64,000 nucleotides of DNA from Frisingicoccus sp902471845. GTDB lineage: Bacteria; Bacillota; Clostridia; Lachnospirales; Lachnospiraceae. Below, piece by piece: positions 51,105-59,840 of the stretch (within the stretch, counting starts at the first letter, position 1; each line of letters begins with the position of its first letter). Under the pieces are notes generated by a model. The model was not told where the DNA came from, searched no databases, and worked only from the letters and a program-made list of their open reading frames with translations. The stretch lies in the NCBI RefSeq assembly GCF_047030795.1, contig NZ_JBKYIC010000007.1; one strand, given 5' to 3'. Both the position numbers and the translations under genes were made by a program.

Positions 51105-53941
51105 GACCATTAAAATTAATACTTTCCGCCTTCGGTTCCTATGGAGGGACCGAGAGGGTAGATTTTGAAAAAATGCGGCAGGGGCTTTTTCTCATCACCG
51201 GGGATACGGGCGCCGGGAAAACGACGATTTTCGACGGTATTACCTATGCTCTGTATGGACAGACCAGCGGGCGGCGCCGGGAGGGGGACATGATGCGCAG
51301 TCAGTATGCTTCGGATACGGACGAAACCTATGCGGCATTTACATTCAGTGAAAGGGGAAAGGTCTATACAATCCGGAGAAATCCGGCCTGGCTTCGACGA
51401 AGCCGGAGAAAAAATAAAGCCGGGGAATATGCGATGACGAAGGAAAGCGCGGGAGTAGAACTGACTATGCCTGACGGTAAGGTCTTTCCGGGAAAAATGA
51501 AAGAGACAGACCAGAAAATCATAGAAATCATAGGTATGGATATGAACCAGTTCAGTCAGGTGTCCATGATTTCTCAGGGAGATTTTATGAAGCTTCTGCT
51601 GGCAAGCTCAAAGGAGAGAAAAGAAATTTTTTCCCAGATATTCCCGACAAAGATTTACTGGCAGATTCAGAACAGTCTGGCAGAGCAGGAAAAAAAGCTG
51701 TACGGTCAATTGGAAGATGTGCGTAAAGTCTGTCAGCATGAAATCGAAAATGTCCAGTGTCTTCCGGAAAGTCCATATACGGAGAAGTGGAAGGAAAAGG
51801 GAGGTTTTTCGGATATCGATAATCGCGTTTTGATGGAGCTGTTAGAAGAGATGAATGAAGCGGCCGGACAGAGAGAAAAGGCGCTTCAGGCATCTCTGAA
51901 AGAGACAGACCGGCTTTTGGCAGCCGCACAGGAAATACATGAAAAAGAACTTCGCAGCAAACGTGTTTTGGAAGAAATGAAAGTGTTAGAAAATGAGCTG
52001 CCACAGATAGGGAAGAATGTTAAAGAGGCCGGAGCGATTCTGGAAGAGGTGCGTTCCCGATATGAAAGGGAGTGGCCGAAAAAGCAGGAGCAGCGGCTGT
52101 TCTTAAACCGGGAGATGCCGGAATATGATAAACTGGCACAGGAAGAGAACGCTTTAGCGCAGCTCGGAAAAACATTGGAAAACTGTACCGGTGCGGCGGA
52201 ACGCACGGTAAAAAAAGAGACAGAAACGAAACAGCTCCGGGAAGCACTGGAACAGGAGCAGGAAGGATTAAAGGACAGCGGAATCCGTTTGAATCAGGCG
52301 TCACAAAAACTGGAAGTATGCCGTGAGAAGATGTCGGTGTTAAAGCGGCTTTGGAATAAAAAAACACTCTGGGAAAAGTTCCTTTCAGAGGATGAAGCGG
52401 CGAAGAAAAAGGTAGTAAAGAGCATTTCTGATTATCAGGAAATGTCCCGGCGTTATGACGGACTTTATGAGCAGTTTATTGCATCTCAGGCGGGACTGAT
52501 GGCGCAGAAACTCGTAGAGGGCGAACCATGTCCGGTCTGTGGGGCTATCCATCATCCGGCCCCATGTTTGAATAAAAATATGGAAGAAATCGTTGACCGA
52601 AGCCGGGTGGATGAGGCAAAAGCCGACAGAGAAATCGCGGAGAAAGCTGTAGAAAAAGCGCGGCTTCAATGCCAGAAACTGGCGGAGGCGGGGGCCGAAT
52701 TAAAAAGTGGTATTCTCCATGATGCCGGGGAGCTGATAGAAAATCCGGCCAAATTGTTTGAAGACGACAGTTTCTGGACAACTGTATTTGACATGGGACG
52801 AGCCAGTCAGCAGGAGTTAAAGGCAGCAAAGCATCAGTGGCAGCAGGCGCAAAATGAGTGTGAACGTTTTGAAGCAAACGGAGAAAAATTAAAAAAATTA
52901 GAAAAAGAGCAGGATGCACTGCACATGGATTATATAAAACTCGTACAGCAGCAGGCGGCATTATCCTCCGAGAAAAAGAGCCGGACCGACAGCTTGGCGG
53001 CAATGAAGTCAAAAATGAGCTTTACTTCCAGAACAGAGGCGGAGCAGAGCCTTTACAGTCTGAAAAGAGAGATGGAACAGTTGAAAAAAGCTTTGGAAAA
53101 AGCCGAAGCAGACCTGGAAACATGGACAGGGAGACAACACCTGAAACAGGGTAGGTTCGGGGAGAGGCAGCAGATGCTTAAACAGGCCAGGGCGGAATTG
53201 GATGAGGCAAAAGAGAAATATAACACTCTTTTAGAGGCTTCCGGATGGCCGGCGGAAACAGAGTATTGTGTACTTGAAGCAAAAAGGGAAGCGCTGGCCG
53301 GAGAAGAAAAAGACGTTTATGCGATACGACAGACCAATGTAAGAATATATGAGCGGCTGAAGAGGCTGTTGGCCGATTATGGTGAGGAGCAGACAAACTT
53401 CGCCCGAGTACGTCATTTGAGCCGGATTGCTAACGGTCAGATGGCCGGGATGGCCCGGATTGACTTTCAGACCTATATGCAGCGGCGTTATTTTGAGCAG
53501 ATGGTGGATGCGGCCAATCGACGTCTGGCCGGGATGAGCGGCCGCCAGTTCCTTTTGGAATGCCGGGAACTGGAAAACCTTGGACGGCAGGGGGAAGCCG
53601 GACTGGATTTGGATGTGTACAGTCTGGTCAATGACAGTGTACGCGATGTGAAAACCCTTTCCGGCGGCGAATCCTTTATGGCGGCTCTGGCTCTGGCCCT
53701 TGGCATGGCGGATGTGATTCAGCAGGAGGCCGGGAAAATCCACGTGGATACCCTTTTTATCGATGAAGGGTTCGGAAGTCTGGATGAAAATGCCCGGAAT
53801 CAGGCCATACGCATTTTAAATGAATTGGCCGGTAATGACCGGCTGGTGGGTATCATTTCCCATGTCAGCGAATTAAAAGAACAGATTGAACAGAAAATCG
53901 TGGTGACTAAGACAAATAAGGGCAGTTCAATTTCCATGTAA
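51101..53941 (+). CDS. sbcC: Nuclease SbcCD subunit C
   Basis: 946-residue SMC-like ATPase (Rad50 homologue). Walker A TGDTGAGKTTIFDGITYAL is near residue 34; two long coiled coils flank the zinc hook C477-P-V-C480 (GEPCPVCGAIHHPAP). The C-terminal half has signature LSGGESFMAALALALG and Walker B LFIDEGFGSLDE. All parts intact; somewhat shorter than E. coli SbcC (~1050), in line with shorter coils in clostridia. Confidence 0.96.
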   Translation: MRPLKLILSAFGSYGGTERVDFEKMRQGLFLITGDTGAGKTTIFDGITYALYGQTSGRRREGDMMRSQYASDTDETYAAFTFSERGKVYTIRRNPAWLRRSRRKNKAGEYAMTKESAGVELTMPDGKVFPGKMKETDQKIIEIIGMDMNQFSQVSMISQGDFMKLLLASSKERKEIFSQIFPTKIYWQIQNSLAEQEKKLYGQLEDVRKVCQHEIENVQCLPESPYTEKWKEKGGFSDIDNRVLMELLEEMNEAAGQREKALQASLKETDRLLAAAQEIHEKELRSKRVLEEMKVLENELPQIGKNVKEAGAILEEVRSRYEREWPKKQEQRLFLNREMPEYDKLAQEENALAQLGKTLENCTGAAERTVKKETETKQLREALEQEQEGLKDSGIRLNQASQKLEVCREKMSVLKRLWNKKTLWEKFLSEDEAAKKKVVKSISDYQEMSRRYDGLYEQFIASQAGLMAQKLVEGEPCPVCGAIHHPAPCLNKNMEEIVDRSRVDEAKADREIAEKAVEKARLQCQKLAEAGAELKSGILHDAGELIENPAKLFEDDSFWTTVFDMGRASQQELKAAKHQWQQAQNECERFEANGEKLKKLEKEQDALHMDYIKLVQQQAALSSEKKSRTDSLAAMKSKMSFTSRTEAEQSLYSLKREMEQLKKALEKAEADLETWTGRQHLKQGRFGERQQMLKQARAELDEAKEKYNTLLEASGWPAETEYCVLEAKREALAGEEKDVYAIRQTNVRIYERLKRLLADYGEEQTNFARVRHLSRIANGQMAGMARIDFQTYMQRRYFEQMVDAANRRLAGMSGRQFLLECRELENLGRQGEAGLDLDVYSLVNDSVRDVKTLSGGESFMAALALALGMADVIQQEAGKIHVDTLFIDEGFGSLDENARNQAIRILNELAGNDRLVGIISHVSELKEQIEQKIVVTKTNKGSSISM

Positions 53942-54013
53942 TTTTTCGACGTTCCGACGCAGACACGTTGATTTTGTTGTCAAGTCCTTTATTAGTATTT
54001 ATCGTGATGTATA

Positions 54014-54042
54014 TTGCCAACATTTTAAAAATCTTTTATAAT
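54014..54042 (+). promoter_or_regulatory. Promoter of the GtrA gene
   Basis: TTGCCA (54014-54019), 17-base spacer, TATAAT (54037-54042), about 45 bases before the GtrA start codon, whose ribosome site is AAAGAGG. Confidence 0.7.
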
Positions 54043-54091
54043 AAAATATTATGCAAATCGAAAAATAAAAAGAAACGAAAGAGGTTATCGG

Positions 54092-54493
54092 ATGAAGGAA
54101 TTATTATTAAAATATAAGGAAATCATTGCATATTTGTTTTTTGGAGGTTTGACGACGGTGGTCAATATTGTCGTCTATTTTGTCTGCACCAATGTGTTGG
54201 GACTGAATTATTTGGTCGCCAATGCCATTTCGTGGGTGGCCGCAGTGGCTTTTGCTTATGTGACAAATCGAACCTGGGTATTTGAAAGTAAGGTCAGAGG
54301 CTTTTCAGCCGTTCTGCGGGAAATGACAACTTTCGTTGGCTGTCGTCTGCTTTCCGGAGTGATGGATATGGCGATTATGTTTATCAGTGTGGATGTGATT
54401 GGCATCCCGGACAGCGTGGCCAAGTTTATTACGCAGGTTGTTGTCGTTGTTTTGAATTATATTTTCAGTAAGTTGATTATATTCCGAAAATAA
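54092..54493 (+). CDS. GtrA family membrane protein
   Basis: 133 residues with four predicted membrane spans (about 12-32, 38-58, 74-98, 108-128). GtrA-like pattern FGGLTTVVNIVVY, YVTNRTWVF, VVVVLNYIFSKLIIFRK. These proteins are thought to flip undecaprenyl-linked sugars for cell-wall or O-antigen glycosylation. No glycosyltransferase is adjacent. Its stop touches the repeat boxes that precede htrA. Confidence 0.88.
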   Translation: MKELLLKYKEIIAYLFFGGLTTVVNIVVYFVCTNVLGLNYLVANAISWVAAVAFAYVTNRTWVFESKVRGFSAVLREMTTFVGCRLLSGVMDMAIMFISVDVIGIPDSVAKFITQVVVVVLNYIFSKLIIFRK

Positions 54494-54533
54494 TTCACAA
54501 TTGAATCACAATTGAATCACAATCCATTCACAA
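54494..54533 (+). promoter_or_regulatory. Four TCACAA boxes at 11-bp spacing before htrA
   Basis: TCACAA occurs at 54495, 54506, 54517 and 54528, exactly 11 bases apart, so all face the same side of the helix. A TACAAT -10 lies at 54542-54547 and no good -35 is seen, since the -35 position falls in the last boxes. This is the layout of an OmpR/PhoB-type activator site. Transcription of htrA would start near 54554. Confidence 0.75.
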
Positions 54534-54582
54534 ATGCCTGTTACAATGACATCATCAAATGAAACAGAACGGAGGAAACACT

Positions 54583-55917
54583 ATGAGTGATTTTTATAAT
54601 TACCATGAAGATGAACAGAGACGTCCGGGACAGTCAGCAAATGATTACAACTACTATCAGCAGACATCGGATGGAGCACGAAGAACGTATTCTCCTTACG
54701 ATACACCGGAACCGAACAAATCTGAAAAGAAAAAAGGAAATTTTGGAGTGAAACTGGTGAAAGCTGTGTGTCTGGGACTGGCCTTTGGGCTGGTAGCCGG
54801 AGGCGTCTTCTGGGGTATCGGCGGTATCATGGGCGTGACGACCAGTAAAGGTGAAGCGGCGAACAGCGGCACGAATGTGAATATTGTAAAGACATCTTCG
54901 ACAGATGTGAAAACCATCAGTGCAACGGATGTATCCGATATCGTTGAACAATGTATGCCGTCGATTGTCGCGGTCAATACACAGGTCGTGACGACCAGCA
55001 ACTTTTTTGGCCAGACCTATTCCCAGGAAGGCAGCGGCGCCGGTTCGGGAATTATTATGAGCGAAGCTGAAGGAACCCTTTATATTATGACAAATTATCA
55101 TGTTATTCAGGATTCCACCAGTATTAATGTAACTTTTAATGATGGAAGCACGGCGGAAGCCCGGATTAAAGGATATGATGAGACGGCGGATATCGCGGTC
55201 ATTACTGTAGATTATAATTCATTAAGTGAAGACACTAAGTCGAATATTGCGGCGGCGGTCATGGGGGATTCGGATGCTCTTAAGATTGGCAACGGCGCCA
55301 TCGCCATCGGCAACGCCCTTGGATATGGTCAGTCCGTAACGACCGGTTCCATCAGTGCTGTGGACAGAGAAGTTGAGATGACAGACGGTACGATGACGCT
55401 TGTACAGACGGATGCGGCCATCAATCCGGGAAACAGCGGCGGCGCTCTTTTGAATACAAAGGGTGAGGTCATCGGTGTGAATACGGTTAAATACTCCAAT
55501 ACGGATGTTGAAGGTATGGGATTTGCCATTCCAATCAATTCCGCACTGGAAACTGCACAGGGTATCATCGACGGGACAATCGTTACAAAGACGGATGAAA
55601 ACACCGCATATCTTGGTATTTCCGGAGGCACTCTGAGTGAGGATGAAGCAGCGAAATACGGATATCCGGCAGGCATTTATGTCAGCATGGTTGCAAGCGG
55701 TTCTGCGGCAGAACGGGCCGGACTTGTTCAGGGCGATATCATTACCGGATTTAATGGTGAGACCATTTCCACCATGGAAGAGCTGCAGGAGAAACTGGAA
55801 GCCTGCATGCCGGGAGACCAGGTGACATTGACGATTCAGCGCCAGATTGGACGCGGCACTTTTACAGAGAGTGAGTTAGCCACCATTCTCGGTTCAAAGG
55901 CGGATATGAAAAATTAA
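54583..55917 (+). CDS. htrA: HtrA/DegP-type serine protease
   Basis: 444-residue envelope-stress protease and chaperone. ATG at 54583 is used, with GGAGG eight bases upstream. A hydrophilic N-terminal ~45 residues is followed by one membrane anchor (about 50-72, VKAVCLGLAFGLVAGGVF), a Ser/Thr-rich linker, the trypsin-like domain with triad H173 (TNYHVI), D203 (ADIAVITV) and S285 (INPGNSGGAL), and one C-terminal PDZ domain (about 335-435). It acts outside the membrane. The phased boxes upstream suggest control by a two-component regulator, as for CssRS control of B. subtilis htrA, but sequence identity of the regulator is unknown. Confidence 0.94.
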   Translation: MSDFYNYHEDEQRRPGQSANDYNYYQQTSDGARRTYSPYDTPEPNKSEKKKGNFGVKLVKAVCLGLAFGLVAGGVFWGIGGIMGVTTSKGEAANSGTNVNIVKTSSTDVKTISATDVSDIVEQCMPSIVAVNTQVVTTSNFFGQTYSQEGSGAGSGIIMSEAEGTLYIMTNYHVIQDSTSINVTFNDGSTAEARIKGYDETADIAVITVDYNSLSEDTKSNIAAAVMGDSDALKIGNGAIAIGNALGYGQSVTTGSISAVDREVEMTDGTMTLVQTDAAINPGNSGGALLNTKGEVIGVNTVKYSNTDVEGMGFAIPINSALETAQGIIDGTIVTKTDENTAYLGISGGTLSEDEAAKYGYPAGIYVSMVASGSAAERAGLVQGDIITGFNGETISTMEELQEKLEACMPGDQVTLTIQRQIGRGTFTESELATILGSKADMKN

Positions 55918-55947
55918 TTTAAAGAAAATTATAAAAGAAGTCTATCA

Positions 55948-55983
55948 GGGAAAGCGGATTGCCGTTCTGGCATGCGCTTTCCC
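55948..55983 (+). terminator. Hairpin between htrA and clpX-like gene
   Basis: GGGAAAGCG (55948-55956) pairs with CGCTTTCCC (55975-55983), with GCC/GGC inside. No U tract follows (TTCTGTG), so this may be a weak terminator or RNA end-stabiliser. Confidence 0.6.
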
Positions 55984-56030
55984 TTCTGTGCTATGAACAA
56001 CATGGTATGTCATGAGTAGGGAGGAACTGT

Positions 56031-57458
56031 ATGAAAGATTATGAAGAAGAATTGAAAGATACAAAAGATGTCTCAGATGAAAATGAGCATAAAGATGATT
56101 ATGAAGATGTGTGTTATCTTTGCCGCAGGCCGGAGAGTAAGGCGGGGAAATTAATCCATCTGCCAATGGAAGGCATTTGCATCTGTCCGGATTGTATGCA
56201 GCGGAGTTTTACGATGATGAGCAATTCCAATATTAATTATGATGATTTGATGCGGAACATGAATCTGCAGGATATGTTTCCGGGAAATCCGCAGGATGGC
56301 ATTCCAAAAAGCCAGCGGTTAAAAAAGAAAAAAACGCAGGAGAAAAAGGAGCCGGCCATTGATTTGAAACAGATTTTGCCGCCGCACCAGATTAAGGCCC
56401 GGCTGGATGATTATGTGATTGGACAGGATTATGCGAAGAAGGTCATGTCTGTTGCGGTGTATAACCACTATAAACGGGTGGCGACCAATACGATGGATGA
56501 GATTGAAATTGAAAAGTCCAACATGCTGATGATTGGACCGACAGGCTGCGGAAAAACCTATCTGGTGCGCACCCTGGCAAAACTTCTTGACGTACCGTTG
56601 GCCATTGCGGACGCCACATCGTTGACAGAGGCCGGTTACATCGGCGATGATATCGAAAGTGTTGTTTCTAAGCTTCTGGCAGCCGCAGGTAATGATGTAG
56701 AAAAGGCAGAGCGGGGCATTATTTTTATTGATGAGATTGATAAGATTGCCAAAAAGAAAAATACAACGAGTCGGGATGTGAGCGGAGAGTCGGTACAGCA
56801 GGGCCTTTTAAAGCTGCTGGAAGGCAGTGATGTTGAGGTGCCTGTGGGAGCCAGCAGCAAAAACGCCATGGTGCCTCTGACTACGGTAAATACCCGGAAT
56901 ATTCTATTTATCTGCGGCGGAGCTTTCCCGGATTTGGAAGGGATTATTAAAGCACGCTTAAATAAGACGAGCGGCATTGGGTTTGGAGCAGCTTTGAATG
57001 ATGCTTACGCTCAGGACCCGGATATTATGAGCCAGGTGACCATTGATGATTTGCGGGAATTTGGCATGATTCCAGAATTTATCGGACGTCTGCCGGTGAT
57101 TTTCACATTAAAAGGACTGGATGAGGAAGCGCTGGTAAAGATTTTAAAGGAACCGAAAAATGCCATTATCAAACAGTATCAGAAATTATTGGCCCTGGAT
57201 GAAGTGGATTTGCAGTTTGACGACGGGGCGCTTGAGGCTATAGCCAAACGGGCGATTGAGAAAAAGACCGGGGCCCGGGCACTGCGTTCCATTATTGAAG
57301 AACTTATGCTGGATATTATGTATCAGATACCGAAGGATGACAATATCGGCCGGGTGACGATTACAAAACCTTATGTAGAGCACACGGGCGGCCCGTTGAT
57401 TGAGATGCGGGGCGTTTTTAGCCTGCCGAATAAAACACCGGCAGCAGGCATAGAATAG
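56031..57458 (+). CDS. clpX: ClpX-type AAA+ unfoldase
   Basis: 475 residues, about 50 longer than typical ClpX because of an acidic N-terminal stretch (1-27) and a long linker after the zinc domain. Zinc domain CYLC...CPDC (about 28-56); AAA+ with Walker A GPTGCGKT, pore-loop GYIGDD (usually GYVG), Walker B IIFIDEIDK, the ClpP-binding IGF in SGIGFGAAL, sensor-2 GARALRSIIEEL. All motifs for ATP-driven unfolding are there. clpP and tig are not adjacent, so this may be a second ClpX paralogue of the genome. The substrate set cannot be read. GGGAGGAAC precedes the ATG. Confidence 0.85.
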   Translation: MKDYEEELKDTKDVSDENEHKDDYEDVCYLCRRPESKAGKLIHLPMEGICICPDCMQRSFTMMSNSNINYDDLMRNMNLQDMFPGNPQDGIPKSQRLKKKKTQEKKEPAIDLKQILPPHQIKARLDDYVIGQDYAKKVMSVAVYNHYKRVATNTMDEIEIEKSNMLMIGPTGCGKTYLVRTLAKLLDVPLAIADATSLTEAGYIGDDIESVVSKLLAAAGNDVEKAERGIIFIDEIDKIAKKKNTTSRDVSGESVQQGLLKLLEGSDVEVPVGASSKNAMVPLTTVNTRNILFICGGAFPDLEGIIKARLNKTSGIGFGAALNDAYAQDPDIMSQVTIDDLREFGMIPEFIGRLPVIFTLKGLDEEALVKILKEPKNAIIKQYQKLLALDEVDLQFDDGALEAIAKRAIEKKTGARALRSIIEELMLDIMYQIPKDDNIGRVTITKPYVEHTGGPLIEMRGVFSLPNKTPAAGIE

Positions 57459-57485
57459 ACTGACATGAATCCAGGAGTGATTTGA

Positions 57486-59204
57486 TTGGCTTTGACTGAG
57501 GAGCAGCTGCGCTGCCGCGATATCATTCTGTCTCAGGAATATGCGGATTTTATTGTTGAGTACGGCGGAAATATCGATGTCATGGTGAACACTTACAATC
57601 CATCCTGCTATGAGGTAATCAACAGCAGTTACGTGGTCATTCATAAACCACTTCCTGAGGATGGACGATTGAATCCGGATGAGTATGGATACAATATGAT
57701 TCCAACCGTAATGGGGCTGATGGATACGACAAGTATGGAGGAGAGCGGTATATTGCCGGTGCATTACAGTCCGGCTTCCGGATACAGGGGCAGTGGCGTG
57801 CTGGTCAGCATTATCGACACGGGAATTGATTATACCCATCCGGCCTTTCGGTTTTCGAACGGTTCCACACGGATGCTGTCCATTTGGGACCAGACGATTC
57901 AGTCAGATAACGTACCGGAGCGCTTTCCCTACGGAACGCTGTACACAAGTGACGACATTAACCGGGCATTGCTTTCAGAAGAGCCTTTGGAATTGGTTCC
58001 TACCCGGGATGAAGAGGGCCATGGGACTTTTATGGCCGGAATCATTGCCGGCAGTGAGGATACGGCGAACGGTTTTATCGGCGCGGCGCCGGAAGCCTCG
58101 ATTATTGCAGTTAAATTAAAACCAGCCAAGGATTATCTGAGAGAATATTACGTTTTGAAGGAAGGCGCGGTTGCCTTTCAAGAGACAGATATCTTTATGG
58201 CGGTCCAGTTTTCCCTGAGCCAGGCAGTGAAATATCAGATGCCCCTGGTCATCTGCCTTGGAATAGGAAACAGCCTGGACAGCCACGAAGGAACATCAAG
58301 CCTGAGCCAGTATTTAAATTGGGTCAATAATCTGACCGGCGTCTGCATCACTGTTGCGGCGGGAAATGAATTGGGAAGGGCCCATCATTTTTCCGGCTTT
58401 GTTCCGGGAAAAGATGACAGTCAGAATGTGGAGCTTCGAGTCGGTAAAAATGAACGGGGATTCCAGATGGAAATCTGGGGTTCTCTTGCCGATGTTTTTT
58501 CGGTGGAGATTATTTCACCGGAAGGAGAGCGCATTGCCAGAAGTCAGTCCCGGCTCGGAGTATCTCAGAGAGTCCGGCTTCTGTTTGAAAATACGGAAAT
58601 ATACATAGCGGATAAGTCGGTGGGCCTCACAAGCGGTCAGTTCCTTATGGTGCTGCAATTTCGAAATCCGACACCGGGAATATGGTCTCTGAGGGTATAT
58701 GGCGACCGGGTTTCCAACGGACGTTTTGACATATGGCTGCCGATGGAAAAGTTTATCCAGGAAGATACTTATTTTCTCAGTCCGGACCCGGAGATTACAT
58801 TATCCTCTGTGGCAACGACCAATTCTCTGGTGGTGGCGGCCAATTATAATCATTATAACAACAGCCTTTATATTCATTCCAGCCGGGGTTATACGGCTTC
58901 CGGGTTTATTAAACCGGATATTGCGGCTCCGGGGGTGGATGTATTTGGCCCCTTTCCAGGCGGCAGGTACGGTCAGATGACGGGTTCCAGTGTCTCTGCG
59001 GCTCATGCGGCCGGTGCGGCGGCACTGCTTTTAGAATGGGGGCTGCTTCATGTAATCATTGTCAATATGGATGGCAATGATATCCGTCGTCTGCTCATTC
59101 AGGGGGCCGTTCAGAAGAGCGGTGAAACCTATCCGAACAGGGGTTGGGGATATGGTGCAATGAATTTGAAAAATACCTTTGAAACTTTGCGTGTTCTGAG
59201 GTAG
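57486..59204 (+). CDS. S8 subtilase-family peptidase, Csp-like
   Basis: 572 residues, TTG start with AGGAGTGA seven bases upstream. Subtilase triad: D111 (SIIDTGIDYTHPAF), H179 (EGHGTFMAGI) and S502 (GSSVSAAHAAG); oxyanion N in AAGNELGRAHH. An insert of ~120 residues before the serine (about 310-440) is like that in Csp germination proteases of clostridia (PerA/CspB type), and no signal peptide is present, as in that group. Csp proteases cleave pro-SleC during spore germination; here that is only suggested by similarity. Next to ClpX and an Ala/Glu-rich protein. Confidence 0.85.
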   Translation: MALTEEQLRCRDIILSQEYADFIVEYGGNIDVMVNTYNPSCYEVINSSYVVIHKPLPEDGRLNPDEYGYNMIPTVMGLMDTTSMEESGILPVHYSPASGYRGSGVLVSIIDTGIDYTHPAFRFSNGSTRMLSIWDQTIQSDNVPERFPYGTLYTSDDINRALLSEEPLELVPTRDEEGHGTFMAGIIAGSEDTANGFIGAAPEASIIAVKLKPAKDYLREYYVLKEGAVAFQETDIFMAVQFSLSQAVKYQMPLVICLGIGNSLDSHEGTSSLSQYLNWVNNLTGVCITVAAGNELGRAHHFSGFVPGKDDSQNVELRVGKNERGFQMEIWGSLADVFSVEIISPEGERIARSQSRLGVSQRVRLLFENTEIYIADKSVGLTSGQFLMVLQFRNPTPGIWSLRVYGDRVSNGRFDIWLPMEKFIQEDTYFLSPDPEITLSSVATTNSLVVAANYNHYNNSLYIHSSRGYTASGFIKPDIAAPGVDVFGPFPGGRYGQMTGSSVSAAHAAGAAALLLEWGLLHVIIVNMDGNDIRRLLIQGAVQKSGETYPNRGWGYGAMNLKNTFETLRVLR

Positions 59205-59232
59205 AATAGAAGAAAACAAAGGAGGTACAAGG

Positions 59233-59757
59233 ATGGCATTTATTGATGATTTAAAACAAGGTCTTAGTGATGTAACAAAAACTGTTTATGAAAAATCAGA
59301 GCAGTTTGTAGGTATTCAGAAATTACGGCTGAAAAAGAACTCTTTGAACAATGAGTTAAAGGCAACCTATATTGAAATCGGCAAGATGGTTTACGAAGAG
59401 AAAAAAGCGGGTGCGGAATTTTCTGGTCCGGTTGTCCAGTTGTGCCAAAAAGTTGATTTAGGTTTGGAAGCGATTCAGGAAGTGGAAGCACAGATTGAAG
59501 AAGCAAAAGCTAAAAATGAAGTGGAAGATGACGATTTTGATGTAGATGATATTTTTGAAGAAGAAGTCGAAGAAGTTGCAGCTGAAGAAGCGGAAGAAGC
59601 CATTGCGGAGGCTGAAGAGGCAGCGGCAGAGGTAGAAGAAGCTGTTGCAGAGGCTGAAGAGGCGGCGGCAGAAGTGGAAGAAGCTGTTGCGGAGGCTGAG
59701 GAAGCTGTTGCAGAAGCTGTGGAGACAGCTGAAGAAGCTGAAAAAGAAGAAGTTTAA
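59233..59757 (+). CDS. Coiled-coil protein with Ala/Glu-rich repeats
   Basis: 174 residues. Residues 1-90 look like a small soluble helical domain (FIDDLKQGLSDVTKTVYEKSEQ, KKNSLNNELKATYIEIGKMVYEEKKAG), followed by an acidic stretch and two and a half 14-residue repeats (EAEEAAAEVEEAVA) that would form an uninterrupted acidic helix. No signal or membrane segment. GGAGG precedes the ATG. Function unknown; a zinc-ribbon protein with a similar N-terminal block exists in related bacteria, but no cysteine pair is seen here. Confidence 0.75.
   Translation: MAFIDDLKQGLSDVTKTVYEKSEQFVGIQKLRLKKNSLNNELKATYIEIGKMVYEEKKAGAEFSGPVVQLCQKVDLGLEAIQEVEAQIEEAKAKNEVEDDDFDVDDIFEEEVEEVAAEEAEEAIAEAEEAAAEVEEAVAEAEEAAAEVEEAVAEAEEAVAEAVETAEEAEKEEV
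59608..59691 (+). repeat. 42-bp tandem repeats in the Ala/Glu protein
   Basis: Two full 42-base units at 59608-59649 and 59650-59691 differ at four or so positions, mostly silent, and a partial third follows from 59692. The frame is kept since 42 is divisible by three. Confidence 0.9.
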
Positions 59758-59780
59758 AAATGTTCATGTGAATTCAAGAG

Positions 59781-59806
59781 CTGGCACGCATTTGCGTGCC
59801 AGTTTT
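59781..59806 (+). terminator. Terminator after Ala/Glu protein
   Basis: CTGGCACG (59781-59788) pairs with CGTGCCAG (59795-59802), loop CATTTG, then TTTT. The U tract is short. The aminopeptidase start follows within 40 bases. Confidence 0.75.
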
Positions 59807-59840
59807 CGGGTCAGGAAGTATGTGGAAAAGAGGAAAAACG

